Shown here piece after piece: positions 24,211-31,979 of a stretch of DNA of 49,009 nucleotides; positions within the stretch are counted from its first letter, which is position 1, and each line of letters begins with the position of its first letter. The notes under the pieces are model-generated. The model searched no databases. It saw nothing but the letters and a program-made list of their open reading frames with translations, and was not told the DNA's origin. Both the position numbers and the translations under genes were made by a program. Origin of the DNA: Butyrivibrio sp. (GTDB lineage Bacteria > Bacillota > Clostridia > Lachnospirales > Lachnospiraceae). The stretch spans positions 1 through 49,009 of the forward strand of contig NZ_JAFRGN010000009.1 in NCBI RefSeq assembly GCF_017433805.1, written 5' to 3'.

Positions 24211-25062
24211 ATGGAATTGTTACAGCTTCGTTATTTTCGCACTGCAGCTATGCTAGAGAACTTCACAAAGGCCGCTGAGTATCACCAGATTCCTCAGTCT
24301 GCCATCAGTAAGACAGTTAAGAATCTGGAACGTGAACTTGGATGTGAGCTCTTTTCCCGAAATGGAAAAAAGATAGTTCTGAACGATAACGGAAAAATGT
24401 TTCTGGAAAAGGTAGATATCGCTCTAAAGAGCTTAGATAGCGGCGTCGAGGAACTAAAGGGACATAAGCTTAGTGTTATAAGTATAAAGGTATTCAGTGG
24501 AATCCACTTCGTTTCTAAGATGATAAGCGAATTCGAAAAAGAATATCGAAATATTAAGGTTATCAACTATCATGGCCAGGGTGATGCTCTTATGAATCAG
24601 GATGAGGACTTTGTTTTCTTCCAGCTCCCGATTGACGAGGGAAGCTATGATAGTAGGTTTCTGATGAAGGATGAGCTAAAGATAGCTATTTCCAAGAGTA
24701 ATCCGCTGTCTTCCAGAAAAAAGCTGAATTTAGAGGAATTAAAAAGCGAGAAGTTTGTGTCTTATGGTGACGGAAATCAGCTAAGGCAGATGACTGAAGA
24801 GCTCTGCCAGGAAAAGGGCTTTAAGCCAAATATCATTTTTGAAGCAGCGAGCTTTGATGCCTTGCGCTCCATGGTGGAGGCTGGTGTTGGAATTTCATTG
24901 GTACCTGAGATGTCATGGTCGCTGGAAAAGACGGATCATGTATCCCTTGTGCCGATTACCACGCACCCCTACAGGAGTCTTGTGATTGCCTGGAAAAAAG
25001 ATAAGGCTCTCACCCATGAACAAAAGCTGTTTCTGGACTATGTTTGTAAGTGGTTTAGTTAA
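24211..25062 (+). CDS. LysR family transcriptional regulator
   Basis: A 283-residue regulator. The N-terminal winged helix (MELLQLRYFRTAAMLENFTKAAEY, SAISKTVKNLERELGCELFSRNGKKIVL) is textbook LysR, followed by an effector-binding domain with VEAGVGISLVPEM near the end. ATG 24211 is chosen over ATG 24202 because GGGAGAGG lies right against the latter and at good distance from the former. It faces away from the secreted SGNH protein across a 146-bp gap, as many LysR genes face their target. The inducer is unknown. A bidirectional terminator follows. Confidence 0.92.
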   Translation: MELLQLRYFRTAAMLENFTKAAEYHQIPQSAISKTVKNLERELGCELFSRNGKKIVLNDNGKMFLEKVDIALKSLDSGVEELKGHKLSVISIKVFSGIHFVSKMISEFEKEYRNIKVINYHGQGDALMNQDEDFVFFQLPIDEGSYDSRFLMKDELKIAISKSNPLSSRKKLNLEELKSEKFVSYGDGNQLRQMTEELCQEKGFKPNIIFEAASFDALRSMVEAGVGISLVPEMSWSLEKTDHVSLVPITTHPYRSLVIAWKKDKALTHEQKLFLDYVCKWFS

Positions 25063-25067
25063 AAAAG

Positions 25068-25106
25068 AGGCCTCACATTATCTTTAAAAGATGATGTGAA
25101 GCCTTG
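25068..25106. terminator. Bidirectional terminator
   Basis: GAGGCCTCACATTATC and GATGATGTGAAGCCTT pair with two wobbles around TTTAAAA, between convergent genes. Confidence 0.8.
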
Positions 25107-25122
25107 TTTAATTTATCCATAT

Positions 25123-25344
25123 TTAGTTGTCTGCCTTCACTGGAAGGAGTCTGAGTCCGCCTGTTCCAAAGAACATTGAGTTTCTGATCATTCCGATGCG
25201 GTATAAGCTCAGAACGTAGAACATTGAATACATGATAGTCATAATCCCGAATGCTCTGATCAGCTCCTCAACTGTTGGAGGATATCCGTATCTCCTTGTA
25301 AAGTTTCCTACGTATTCTGCAATTTCTGCTTCTAGTCTACCCAT
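25123..25344 (-). CDS. Small unknown protein (73 aa)
   Basis: The first half (AEIAEYVGNFTRRYGYPPTVEELIRAFGI) looks like a short helical domain similar to the start of LexA-type winged helices. Residues 35-52 are hydrophobic (MTIMYSMFYVLSLYRIGM). AAGGGACGG lies before the ATG. It sits between a terminator and a 260-bp gap and matches no family I know. The reading frame has no overlap with another gene, which supports it. A membrane-associated small regulator is possible but unproven. Confidence 0.55.
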   Translation of the reverse strand: MGRLEAEIAEYVGNFTRRYGYPPTVEELIRAFGIMTIMYSMFYVLSLYRIGMIRNSMFFGTGGLRLLPVKADN

Positions 25345-25605
25345 ATTATTAACCGTCCCTTATGCATGCGTCTCTTTGGATATTTGGACGCTTTTAATTA
25401 GTCTAGTCCAAGAATATGTCCTAAATTTGTAGAAGTTATAAAATAATTATAAAATGATTGCTCGCAATTTTTATTTCGCAAAATTGGAGAATTACGGACT
25501 TCAGAGACACAGATGATGTTATGTATTTGGGAAATATTTCTGACTACAATATATTCAAGAAGATTCGAAACAGAAACATTCTAATGATCAAGAAGGAGGG
25601 TGCCG

Positions 25606-25806
25606 ATGAACAAATTCTTACAGGGAATGCTGTTTGCGCTTCTTTTGGTATATGTGGTTTCACCAGTGGATTTCGTTCCCGGACCTGTTGACGATATCCT
25701 GGCAATAATCTTATACGCAGCAGCAAACAGAAATAAGTTTTTACCCAAGAAAGATTACGGTAATGAACAGATCGAAGTAATCGATGTGGATGGAAAAGAG
25801 ATTTGA
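25606..25806 (+). CDS. YkvA-like DUF1232 small membrane protein
   Basis: A 66-residue protein with the DUF1232 signature YVVSPVDFVPGPVDDILAIILYAAANR, which forms a helical hairpin at the membrane. The preceding helix is hydrophobic (LQGMLFALLLV). AGGAGGG lies right before ATG 25606, which is therefore preferred over the GTG at 25600. It may be co-transcribed with the PspC gene 38 bases downstream. The molecular role of DUF1232 is not established. The 261-bp gap upstream shows no clear gene. Confidence 0.85.
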   Translation: MNKFLQGMLFALLLVYVVSPVDFVPGPVDDILAIILYAAANRNKFLPKKDYGNEQIEVIDVDGKEI

Positions 25807-25841
25807 GCTTTTGTGATTGATTTATTTGGAGGAAAGTTGTT

Positions 25842-26051
25842 ATGAGTAAGAAATTGTACAGAAGTAATGATAGAAAAGTTTTTGGTGTGTGTGGCGGAAT
25901 CGCAGAATATTTTGATATTGATCCTACGATCGTAAGACTTATCTGGATCATCATGACATGTTCAGGCGGAAGCGGAGCAATCCTTTATCTCATAGCTGCA
26001 CTTCTTATGGATAACAAGCCTGATTACGTGAGCAGATACGAGAATCAGTAA
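25842..26051 (+). CDS. PspC domain protein
   Basis: A 69-residue stand-alone PspC domain: KLYRSNDRKVFGVCGGIAEYF, DPTIVRLIWIIMTC and a final membrane helix SGGSGAILYLIAALLMDN. In enterobacteria PspC is a membrane protein of the phage-shock (envelope stress) response; in Firmicutes such short copies are common and their role is less clear. GGAGGAAAG precedes the ATG. It forms a pair with the DUF1232 gene upstream, both small membrane proteins, and ends at a terminator. Confidence 0.9.
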   Translation: MSKKLYRSNDRKVFGVCGGIAEYFDIDPTIVRLIWIIMTCSGGSGAILYLIAALLMDNKPDYVSRYENQ

Positions 26052-26117
26052 TTACATTGCTATCAGCAGCTACTTGCTGATCACATAGATTGGAATAGCC
26101 TCAAAAACCCCTTGAAG

Positions 26118-26153
26118 AGAGCATATGATTGAAATAAATCGTATGCTCTTTTT
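26118..26153 (+). terminator. Rho-independent terminator
   Basis: AGAGCATATGATT and AATCGTATGCTCT pair with one wobble, followed by a T run. It ends the DUF1232-PspC transcript. The rest of the gap to 26376 holds no convincing gene. Confidence 0.88.
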
Positions 26154-26376
26154 CTGTTCATTGGACATGTTTTCAATTTGTGACGTGGGATAAAGAGGGG
26201 TGAGCATTGATGTGATAGCAAGTTTTGCAATGTATGCAACAAACGAGGCAATTCCATTACATAAGCCGGAAGGATAAAGTGATACTGTAATCAAAAAGCA
26301 TGCGAGAATTACATTTTTGAGCAATATGGAAGATTACTGATTACAGAAAATTTAAGATAGAAGGAGATTACAAACT

Positions 26377-27453
26377 ATGGAAATGACACTTCGCTGGTAC
26401 GGCAAAGAGTACGACACAGTTAAATTATGGCAGATCAGACAGATTCCTGGCGTTAAGAGCGTTATCACAACTCTTTACAACAAGCAGGCGGGAGAGCTCT
26501 GGACACAGGATGAGATCAAGGCTCTCAAGGCTGACGTCGCAGCAGAGGATATGAAGATTGCAGGTATCGAGTCTGTTAATGTATCTGACGCAATCAAGGC
26601 AGCTACAGCTGAGCGCGATGAGCACATTCAGAACTACATCGATACACTTGAGAACCTCGGTAAAGAGGACATCCACATGGTATGCTACAACTTCATGCCT
26701 GTATTCGACTGGACCAGAACAGAGCTTGCAAGAAAAAGAGCTGACGGCTCAACAGTACTTGCTTACACACAGGAAGCAGTAGATGCTATTCAGCCTGAGA
26801 AGATGTTTGAGTCACTTGCTGGTGATACAAACGGCTCAGTTATGCCAGGCTGGGAGCCAGAGAGAATGGCTCACGTAAAAGAGCTCTTTGAACTCTACAA
26901 GGGTATCGACGAGGACAAGCTCTTTGAGAACATTGTTTATTTCCTTAAGGCAATTATGCCAGTTTGTAATAAATATGATATCAAGATGGCTATTCATCCA
27001 GATGATCCAGCATGGTCAGTATTCGGCCTTCCTAGAATCATCAACAATGAAAAGAATATCCTCAAGCTGATGAAGGCTGTTGATGATGTGCACAACGGTG
27101 TTACCTTCTGCTCAGGTTCTTACGGCACAAGCCTTGAGAACGACCTTCCACACATGATCAGAGCGCTTGAGGGCAGAATTCACTTTGCACATGTTCGTAA
27201 CCTTAAGTTCATTTCTCCTACAAACTTCGAGGAGTCAGCTCATCTCTCTTCTGATGGAACCTTCGATATGTACGAGATCGTTAAGGCTCTCTACGAGACA
27301 GGCTTTGATGGACCTATCCGTCCTGACCACGGCAGAATGATCTGGGGCGAAGTAGCAATGCCAGGTTACGGTCTCTATGACAGAGCTCTTGGCGCTACAT
27401 ACCTCAACGGACTATGGGAAGCAGTTGAGAAGAGCCACCAGCGCGGAGTTTGA
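26377..27453 (+). CDS. uxuA: Mannonate dehydratase
   Basis: A 358-residue enzyme that dehydrates D-mannonate to 2-keto-3-deoxygluconate in the glucuronate branch of hexuronate breakdown. The start MEMTLRWYGKEYDTVKLWQIRQIPG, the metal-site regions MAIHPDDPAWSVFGLPR and FCSGSYG, FAHVRNLKF, and PDHGRMIWGE near the end are typical of UxuA. The length fits the family. It is followed 28 bases later by uxuB. AAGGAGATTAC precedes the ATG. No regulator operator was seen directly before it. The enzyme uses Fe2+ or Mn2+ in known members. Confidence 0.95.
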   Translation: MEMTLRWYGKEYDTVKLWQIRQIPGVKSVITTLYNKQAGELWTQDEIKALKADVAAEDMKIAGIESVNVSDAIKAATAERDEHIQNYIDTLENLGKEDIHMVCYNFMPVFDWTRTELARKRADGSTVLAYTQEAVDAIQPEKMFESLAGDTNGSVMPGWEPERMAHVKELFELYKGIDEDKLFENIVYFLKAIMPVCNKYDIKMAIHPDDPAWSVFGLPRIINNEKNILKLMKAVDDVHNGVTFCSGSYGTSLENDLPHMIRALEGRIHFAHVRNLKFISPTNFEESAHLSSDGTFDMYEIVKALYETGFDGPIRPDHGRMIWGEVAMPGYGLYDRALGATYLNGLWEAVEKSHQRGV

Positions 27454-27481
27454 TAAGTGAATAAAAGATGGGGATAAGAAA

Positions 27482-29098
27482 ATGAAACTGAATTTTGATA
27501 GTGTAAAAAACGACAATTCCTGGAAGGAGAAGGGCTATTACATCCCTTCTTTTGACAGAGAGAAGATGGTAGCTGAAACCGTTGCTAATCCAGAGTGGGT
27601 ACACTTTGGTGCTGGTAATATCTTCAGAGCATTTCAGGCTAATCTTTCACAGAGAATGCTTGAGAAAGGACTTACAACAAGAGGTCTCACTGTAGTAGAA
27701 GGCTATGACTACGAGATCATCGAGAAGATGTACAGACCTCACGATAATCTTTCTATCCTTGTAACTCTCAAGGCTGACGGTAATGTTGAGAAGACAATCG
27801 TTGAGAGTATCGCTGAGTCCTGCGTTCTGGATTCTAACAATGACAAAGAGTTTGCTCGTCTTAAGGATATCTTTTCCGCTGATTCTCTTAAGCTTGCAAC
27901 CTTCACAATTACTGAGAAGGGCTACAGCCTTGTAAATGGTGCTGGTGAGACTCTTCCAGCAGTTGCTGCTGATCTTGAGAACGGACCTGAGAAGCCACAG
28001 AGCTATATTGGTAAAGTTGCAGCACTTCTCTATGCAAGATTTGTAGCAGGTGAGAAGAAGATTGCCATGGTCAGCACAGATAACTGCTCACACAATGGTG
28101 ACAAGCTCTACGCTGCTATGCATGCTTTTGCCAAGGCTTGGACAGAGAATGGCAAGGCAGAGGCTGGATTCCTTGCATATGTAGAGGATGACAGCAAGGT
28201 ATCATTCCCATGGTCAATGATCGACAAGATCACACCAAGACCAGATGATTCTGTTAACGAAATCCTCAAGAAGGATGGAGTTGAGGAACTTGAGCCAGTT
28301 GTAACTTCCATGAAGACATGGGTTGCTCCTTTCGTTAACGCTGAGGAGAGCGAGTACCTTGTAATCGAGGATAAGTTCCCTAATGGCAGACCTGCTCTTG
28401 AGAAGGTTGGCGTTATCTTTACTGAGAAAGAGACAGTTGATAAGGTTGAGCGCATGAAGGTGTGCACTTGCCTTAATCCACTTCACACAGCACTTGCTGT
28501 ATATGGCTGCATTCTTGGCTTTACCAAGATCTCAGATGAGATGAAGGACGAGACACTTGTTAAGCTGGTAAAAGAGATCGGTTATACAGAGGGACTTCCT
28601 GTAGTAACTGATCCCGGTGTTATCAAGCCTCAGGAATTCATCGACACAGTTGTTAATGTCAGAATCCCTAACGTATTCATGCCAGATACACCACAGCGTA
28701 TTGCCTGCGACACATCACAGAAATTGCCAATCAGATTTGGTGAGACAATCAAGGCTTACGCAGCATCAGATAAGCTTGATGTTCAGAATCTCAAGTTCAT
28801 TCCTATGGTTCATGCCGGATGGCTTCGTTACCTCATGGGAGTAGATGATAATGGTCAGACCTTTGAGCCTAGCCCGGATCCACTTCTTGAGAAGGCTCAG
28901 GGCTTCGTACAAGACATTAAGCTTGGTGAGACAGATGAGGCCAAGGTTAAGGCGGCAGTTCTTCCACTTCTCAAGGATGCTACTATCTTTGGAGTTGATC
29001 TCGAAGAAGTTGGTCTGTCAGACAGAGTGGTTGGTTACTTCATGGAACTTCTTGCAGGAACTGGCGCTATCAGAAAGACACTGGAGAAGTATCTGTAA
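27482..29098 (+). CDS. uxuB: D-mannonate oxidoreductase (fructuronate reductase), mannitol dehydrogenase family
   Basis: A 538-residue NAD-dependent polyol dehydrogenase that reduces D-fructuronate to D-mannonate. VHFGAGNIFRAFQANL is the dinucleotide-binding start, MVSTDNCSHNGDKL and KVCTCLNPLHTALAVYGCILG are family landmarks around the active site, and VHAGWLRYLMGVDDNG lies in the C-terminal domain. Being paired with uxuA makes the fructuronate reductase assignment much more likely than mannitol dehydrogenase. The RBS is weak-looking (GATGGGGATAAGAA). It ends at a strong terminator. Confidence 0.92.
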   Translation: MKLNFDSVKNDNSWKEKGYYIPSFDREKMVAETVANPEWVHFGAGNIFRAFQANLSQRMLEKGLTTRGLTVVEGYDYEIIEKMYRPHDNLSILVTLKADGNVEKTIVESIAESCVLDSNNDKEFARLKDIFSADSLKLATFTITEKGYSLVNGAGETLPAVAADLENGPEKPQSYIGKVAALLYARFVAGEKKIAMVSTDNCSHNGDKLYAAMHAFAKAWTENGKAEAGFLAYVEDDSKVSFPWSMIDKITPRPDDSVNEILKKDGVEELEPVVTSMKTWVAPFVNAEESEYLVIEDKFPNGRPALEKVGVIFTEKETVDKVERMKVCTCLNPLHTALAVYGCILGFTKISDEMKDETLVKLVKEIGYTEGLPVVTDPGVIKPQEFIDTVVNVRIPNVFMPDTPQRIACDTSQKLPIRFGETIKAYAASDKLDVQNLKFIPMVHAGWLRYLMGVDDNGQTFEPSPDPLLEKAQGFVQDIKLGETDEAKVKAAVLPLLKDATIFGVDLEEVGLSDRVVGYFMELLAGTGAIRKTLEKYL

Positions 29099-29154
29099 TA
29101 GAAAATGTGTGTTGCGTAAACATCATACGATATTTCAATACTGTGCAAACATTT

Positions 29155-29190
29155 GAAAAGCTCTGCATCACCCGATGCAGAGCTTTTCTA
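29155..29190 (+). terminator. Rho-independent terminator
   Basis: A 15-bp perfect stem, GAAAAGCTCTGCATC and GATGCAGAGCTTTTC, ends the uxuAB transcript. Confidence 0.92.
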
Positions 29191-29308
29191 TAGGAGTATG
29201 TAAACTTGGAATAGAAATCAAATCAAAATATTGGATAACAATTAATCACTACACCATAATATAGTATCATGAATGTGGTCTTTCAAATCTTAAAAAACTA
29301 TTAAATAA

Positions 29309-30322
29309 TCACTCGTAGAGGTTTTTGACGGATTGGCGTTCGGCAACGCGGATGGGTTGACGTTCGTCGGCTACGAGGATGCACTTGTCGGTTATCATTT
29401 TGAAAAGGTATTCACTGGCTTTGCGAGCCTTCCACTCGAAGTCCTGGGCAACTGATGTGAGCTTGGGTGACATGAATTCACAGTCAGGAAGGTTATCAAA
29501 ACCTATGACTGACATGTCGTAGGGAACGCGAAGTCCGCACTGTTTGAGACCTTCAATTACGCCAAAGGCAACGATGTCTGACATACATGCGATGGCGGTG
29601 TAGTCGCCTCCACCAAAAGCTATGTCTTGCCCAATCTGCACTGCACTGTGGTATGTGGATTCTGTGTAATAAATGTTTCCGTTTTTGAATGGGATGCCGG
29701 CTTCCCTGCAGGCATCTGTGAAGCCTTTGTAGCGCTCTCTGATAACACCCTCTGAGGCGATATCAGGAGATACAAGGGCAAGCTTGGTGTGACCCTTTCC
29801 GATGAGGTATCTGGCAGACAGATAACCTCCGCGGTAGTCTTCGATTCCAATGTTTACGATTTCTTCACCAGGAGCATAGGTATCCAGGAAAACTATAGGG
29901 ATATCTATAAGGCTCTTGATCTCAGGCACCTCGTCTTTATATATACCAAGGAAAAAAGCTCCATCTACATTCCAGGAGGATAGAAGAGGAACAATCTCTC
30001 TTGGATCACCTACGCATCTGAGCATCAGGTAATAGTCATTAGCTCTGATGTAACGTTCCAGAGCTGCAATGATATGCGCATTGTATGGATTGGCAAAAAA
30101 GTCCTCATCCTTCCCAAGGTATGGGACAACCAGTCCGATGAGGCGACTCTCTTTTTTGACAAGAGATCTTGCCATAACGTTAGGCTTATAACCTGTCTCT
30201 TTTATGATGCTCTCAATCTTGGCCTTGGTCTCGTCAGAAACCTTGGACAGTTTGCCGTTTAATACATTGGAAACTGTTGCGGTACTGACGCCGGCCCTCT
30301 GTGCTATCTCTCTAATATTCAC
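29309..30322 (-). CDS. LacI family transcriptional regulator of the maltodextrin-type locus
   Basis: A 337-residue repressor. The N-terminal HTH and hinge (NIREIAQRAGVSTATVSNVLNG, then YKPNVMARSLV) are classic, followed by a periplasmic-binding-protein-like sugar domain (FLGIYKDEVPE, VIGFDNLPDC). GTG 30322 is chosen, because AGGAG lies eight bases before it, while GTG 30331 overlaps that site. The gene is divergent from the sugar ABC operon, and two matching operators lie in the shared region, one just before its own start. So it probably controls both itself and the operon, released by a maltodextrin-like sugar. Confidence 0.92.
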   Translation of the reverse strand: MNIREIAQRAGVSTATVSNVLNGKLSKVSDETKAKIESIIKETGYKPNVMARSLVKKESRLIGLVVPYLGKDEDFFANPYNAHIIAALERYIRANDYYLMLRCVGDPREIVPLLSSWNVDGAFFLGIYKDEVPEIKSLIDIPIVFLDTYAPGEEIVNIGIEDYRGGYLSARYLIGKGHTKLALVSPDIASEGVIRERYKGFTDACREAGIPFKNGNIYYTESTYHSAVQIGQDIAFGGGDYTAIACMSDIVAFGVIEGLKQCGLRVPYDMSVIGFDNLPDCEFMSPKLTSVAQDFEWKARKASEYLFKMITDKCILVADERQPIRVAERQSVKNLYE

Positions 30323-30340
30323 TGTGTTCACTCCTACTTG

Positions 30341-30354
30341 GTAAAGCGGTTAAC
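30341..30354. promoter_or_regulatory. LacI-type operator 1
   Basis: GTAAAGCGGTTAAC, close to a GTTAAxCGxTTAAC palindrome with the central CG typical of LacI proteins. It lies 19 bases upstream of the regulator's own start. It does not fit the CcpA cre consensus in its outer bases. Confidence 0.7.
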
Positions 30355-30503
30355 TTAAGGATTACTATACATTTGCGCAAGTCTTAATGTCAAGTGGTTA
30401 TCTGTTTACCATGTCAACTATCAAATTGTCCTAAAAAATTGTGTGCATTATATCTCTTTGAACTCCCCTATTTATCTAAAAAATGGAAAATGTTTCTGAA
30501 CGG

Positions 30504-30532
30504 TTGACCGTATCATCCTGACCCATTATAGT
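30504..30532 (+). promoter_or_regulatory. Sigma-A promoter of the sugar ABC operon
   Basis: TTGACC (30504-30509), a 17-bp gap and TATAGT (30527-30532). The start of transcription should fall near 30539, inside operator 2. Confidence 0.78.
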
Positions 30533-30536
30533 CTTG

Positions 30537-30550
30537 GTAAACCGATTAAC
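30537..30550. promoter_or_regulatory. LacI-type operator 2
   Basis: GTAAACCGATTAAC matches operator 1 at 12 of 14 positions and covers the expected transcription start, a classic place for repression. Confidence 0.78.
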
Positions 30551-30579
30551 GTAAACATGTTCAAAGGAGGATTACAAAA

Positions 30580-31881
30580 ATGAAATTGAAGAAAATTGGA
30601 GCCTTAGCAATGACTGCCATGCTGGGTGCATCTGTACTTACAGGCTGCGGTGGGGAGAACGCAGGATCTGCCAGTGCAGCACAGGGAACTGATTCCAAGA
30701 CAACTACAACAGCTACTGATACAGCAGCAACTCAGACAGAGACTCAGAAGGTAGAGCTCAAGATCTGGGTTCCTGAAGAGGAAGTAGATATTACAGATGA
30801 GATGGTAAAGAAGTTCGACGCTGCACATGATGAATTTGATATTACTTATGAAATTGCAGTTGTTGGTATCGACGAGGCGCCACAGGCACTTGAGACAGAC
30901 GCTGATACAGCAGCTGATATCTTCTATACACCATCAGGCGGAGTTGGCGATCTTGCAGGCAAGGGACTTCTTCTTCCTATCACCAAGGATTTCGATACTC
31001 TTGTAGCAGACCTTCCAGAAAGTGCTATCAATGCAGTAACAATCGATGGACTTACATATGCTGTTCCTTTCTCGCCTAATACATTCTTTATGTATTACAA
31101 CACAGATCTTTTCACAGCAGATGAGGTTAAGAGCCTTGACACAATGCTTGCTAAGGATCTTGGAGATGGAATGTGGAACTTCAGTACACAGCTTACAAAC
31201 TCATGGTATTCAGAGATGTTCTTCCTTGGAAATGGCTGCACACTTTTTGGAGCAGATGGAACTGATGAGAAGGATTGTACATTTAACAATGCAAACGGAC
31301 TTGCATCTGGTCAGTACATGATCGACCTTGCAGCTAATCCTAAGTATCTTGAGGATGCAGACGGTGTAGGCGGAAATGCTTTCAAGGAAGGAAAGCTCGG
31401 CGCTGTAACAAGCGGAGCATGGAGCGCACCTGAGTTCAGAGAAGCTCTTGGCGACAAGGTTGCTGCAGTAGCTCTTCCAGTTGCTAACATCGGAGGAAAA
31501 GACGTACAGCTTTCAAACTTCGTTGATTTCAAGACAATCACAGTTAAGTCAAATACACAGTATCCACTCTGCGCTCAGCAGCTTGCAGTTTACATGGCTA
31601 GCCCAGAGAGCTGCCTTACAAGATACAACAAGCAGGGCGATGTTCCTGTACTTAAGTCTCTTTCAGAGAGTGCTGAGATCGCAAATGATATCGTAGCCAG
31701 CGCACTTAACGACCAGGCTGCAAACGCAACAAACCAGCCAAGTATTCCTAAGATGGGTGACTACTGGGATCCTATGAAGGCTTTTGGAACAAGCGTATAC
31801 AACGGAGAGGTTTCATCAGCTAACCTTCAGAGCCAGCTCGATGCACTTGCAGATAGCATCACAAGTTCACTTACAAACTGA
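30580..31881 (+). CDS. Sugar ABC transporter substrate-binding lipoprotein (maltodextrin type)
   Basis: A 433-residue lipoprotein with signal peptide and lipobox LTGC (Cys near 23), then a Ser/Thr/Ala-rich spacer and a type I sugar-binding domain of the MalE class: VELKIWVPEEE, TPSGGVGDLAGKGLLLPI, YAVPFSPNTFFMYYNTDLF. It would catch oligosaccharides outside the cell and hand them to the two permeases that follow. AAAGGAGGA precedes the ATG. The nearby GH13 and GH31 enzymes argue for maltodextrins. It is probably made in more copies than the permeases, because a strong hairpin follows directly. Confidence 0.92.
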   Translation: MKLKKIGALAMTAMLGASVLTGCGGENAGSASAAQGTDSKTTTTATDTAATQTETQKVELKIWVPEEEVDITDEMVKKFDAAHDEFDITYEIAVVGIDEAPQALETDADTAADIFYTPSGGVGDLAGKGLLLPITKDFDTLVADLPESAINAVTIDGLTYAVPFSPNTFFMYYNTDLFTADEVKSLDTMLAKDLGDGMWNFSTQLTNSWYSEMFFLGNGCTLFGADGTDEKDCTFNNANGLASGQYMIDLAANPKYLEDADGVGGNAFKEGKLGAVTSGAWSAPEFREALGDKVAAVALPVANIGGKDVQLSNFVDFKTITVKSNTQYPLCAQQLAVYMASPESCLTRYNKQGDVPVLKSLSESAEIANDIVASALNDQAANATNQPSIPKMGDYWDPMKAFGTSVYNGEVSSANLQSQLDALADSITSSLTN

Positions 31882-31889
31882 TTTAATTT

Positions 31890-31949
31890 GGCAACAGGGC
31901 TTTGATTTGCATATGTTTATCGACTTAGCATATCAAAGCCCTCGTTGCC
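31890..31949 (+). promoter_or_regulatory. Intercistronic hairpin between binding protein and permease genes
   Basis: GGCAACAGGGCTTTGAT pairs with ATCAAAGCCCTCGTTGCC, with further pairing inside. No T run follows, so it is more likely an mRNA stabiliser or processing site that raises binding-protein mRNA than a terminator. Confidence 0.75.
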
Positions 31950-31979
31950 TATATACTTCTATGACTGAGGTAGGAAACA

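Noticed and set aside
25458-25691. 77-codon frame overlapping the DUF1232 gene
   Set aside because: It overlaps a well-supported gene in another frame and has no ribosome binding site.
26070-26324. 84-codon reading frame on the minus strand between the PspC gene and uxuA
   Set aside because: TTG start without ribosome binding site, the frame covers the terminator of the PspC gene, and no family resemblance was found. A decayed gene cannot be excluded.
30341-30354. CcpA cre site
   Set aside because: The centre fits, but the outer bases (TG...CA) do not; it matches operator 2 better and so belongs to the local LacI regulator.
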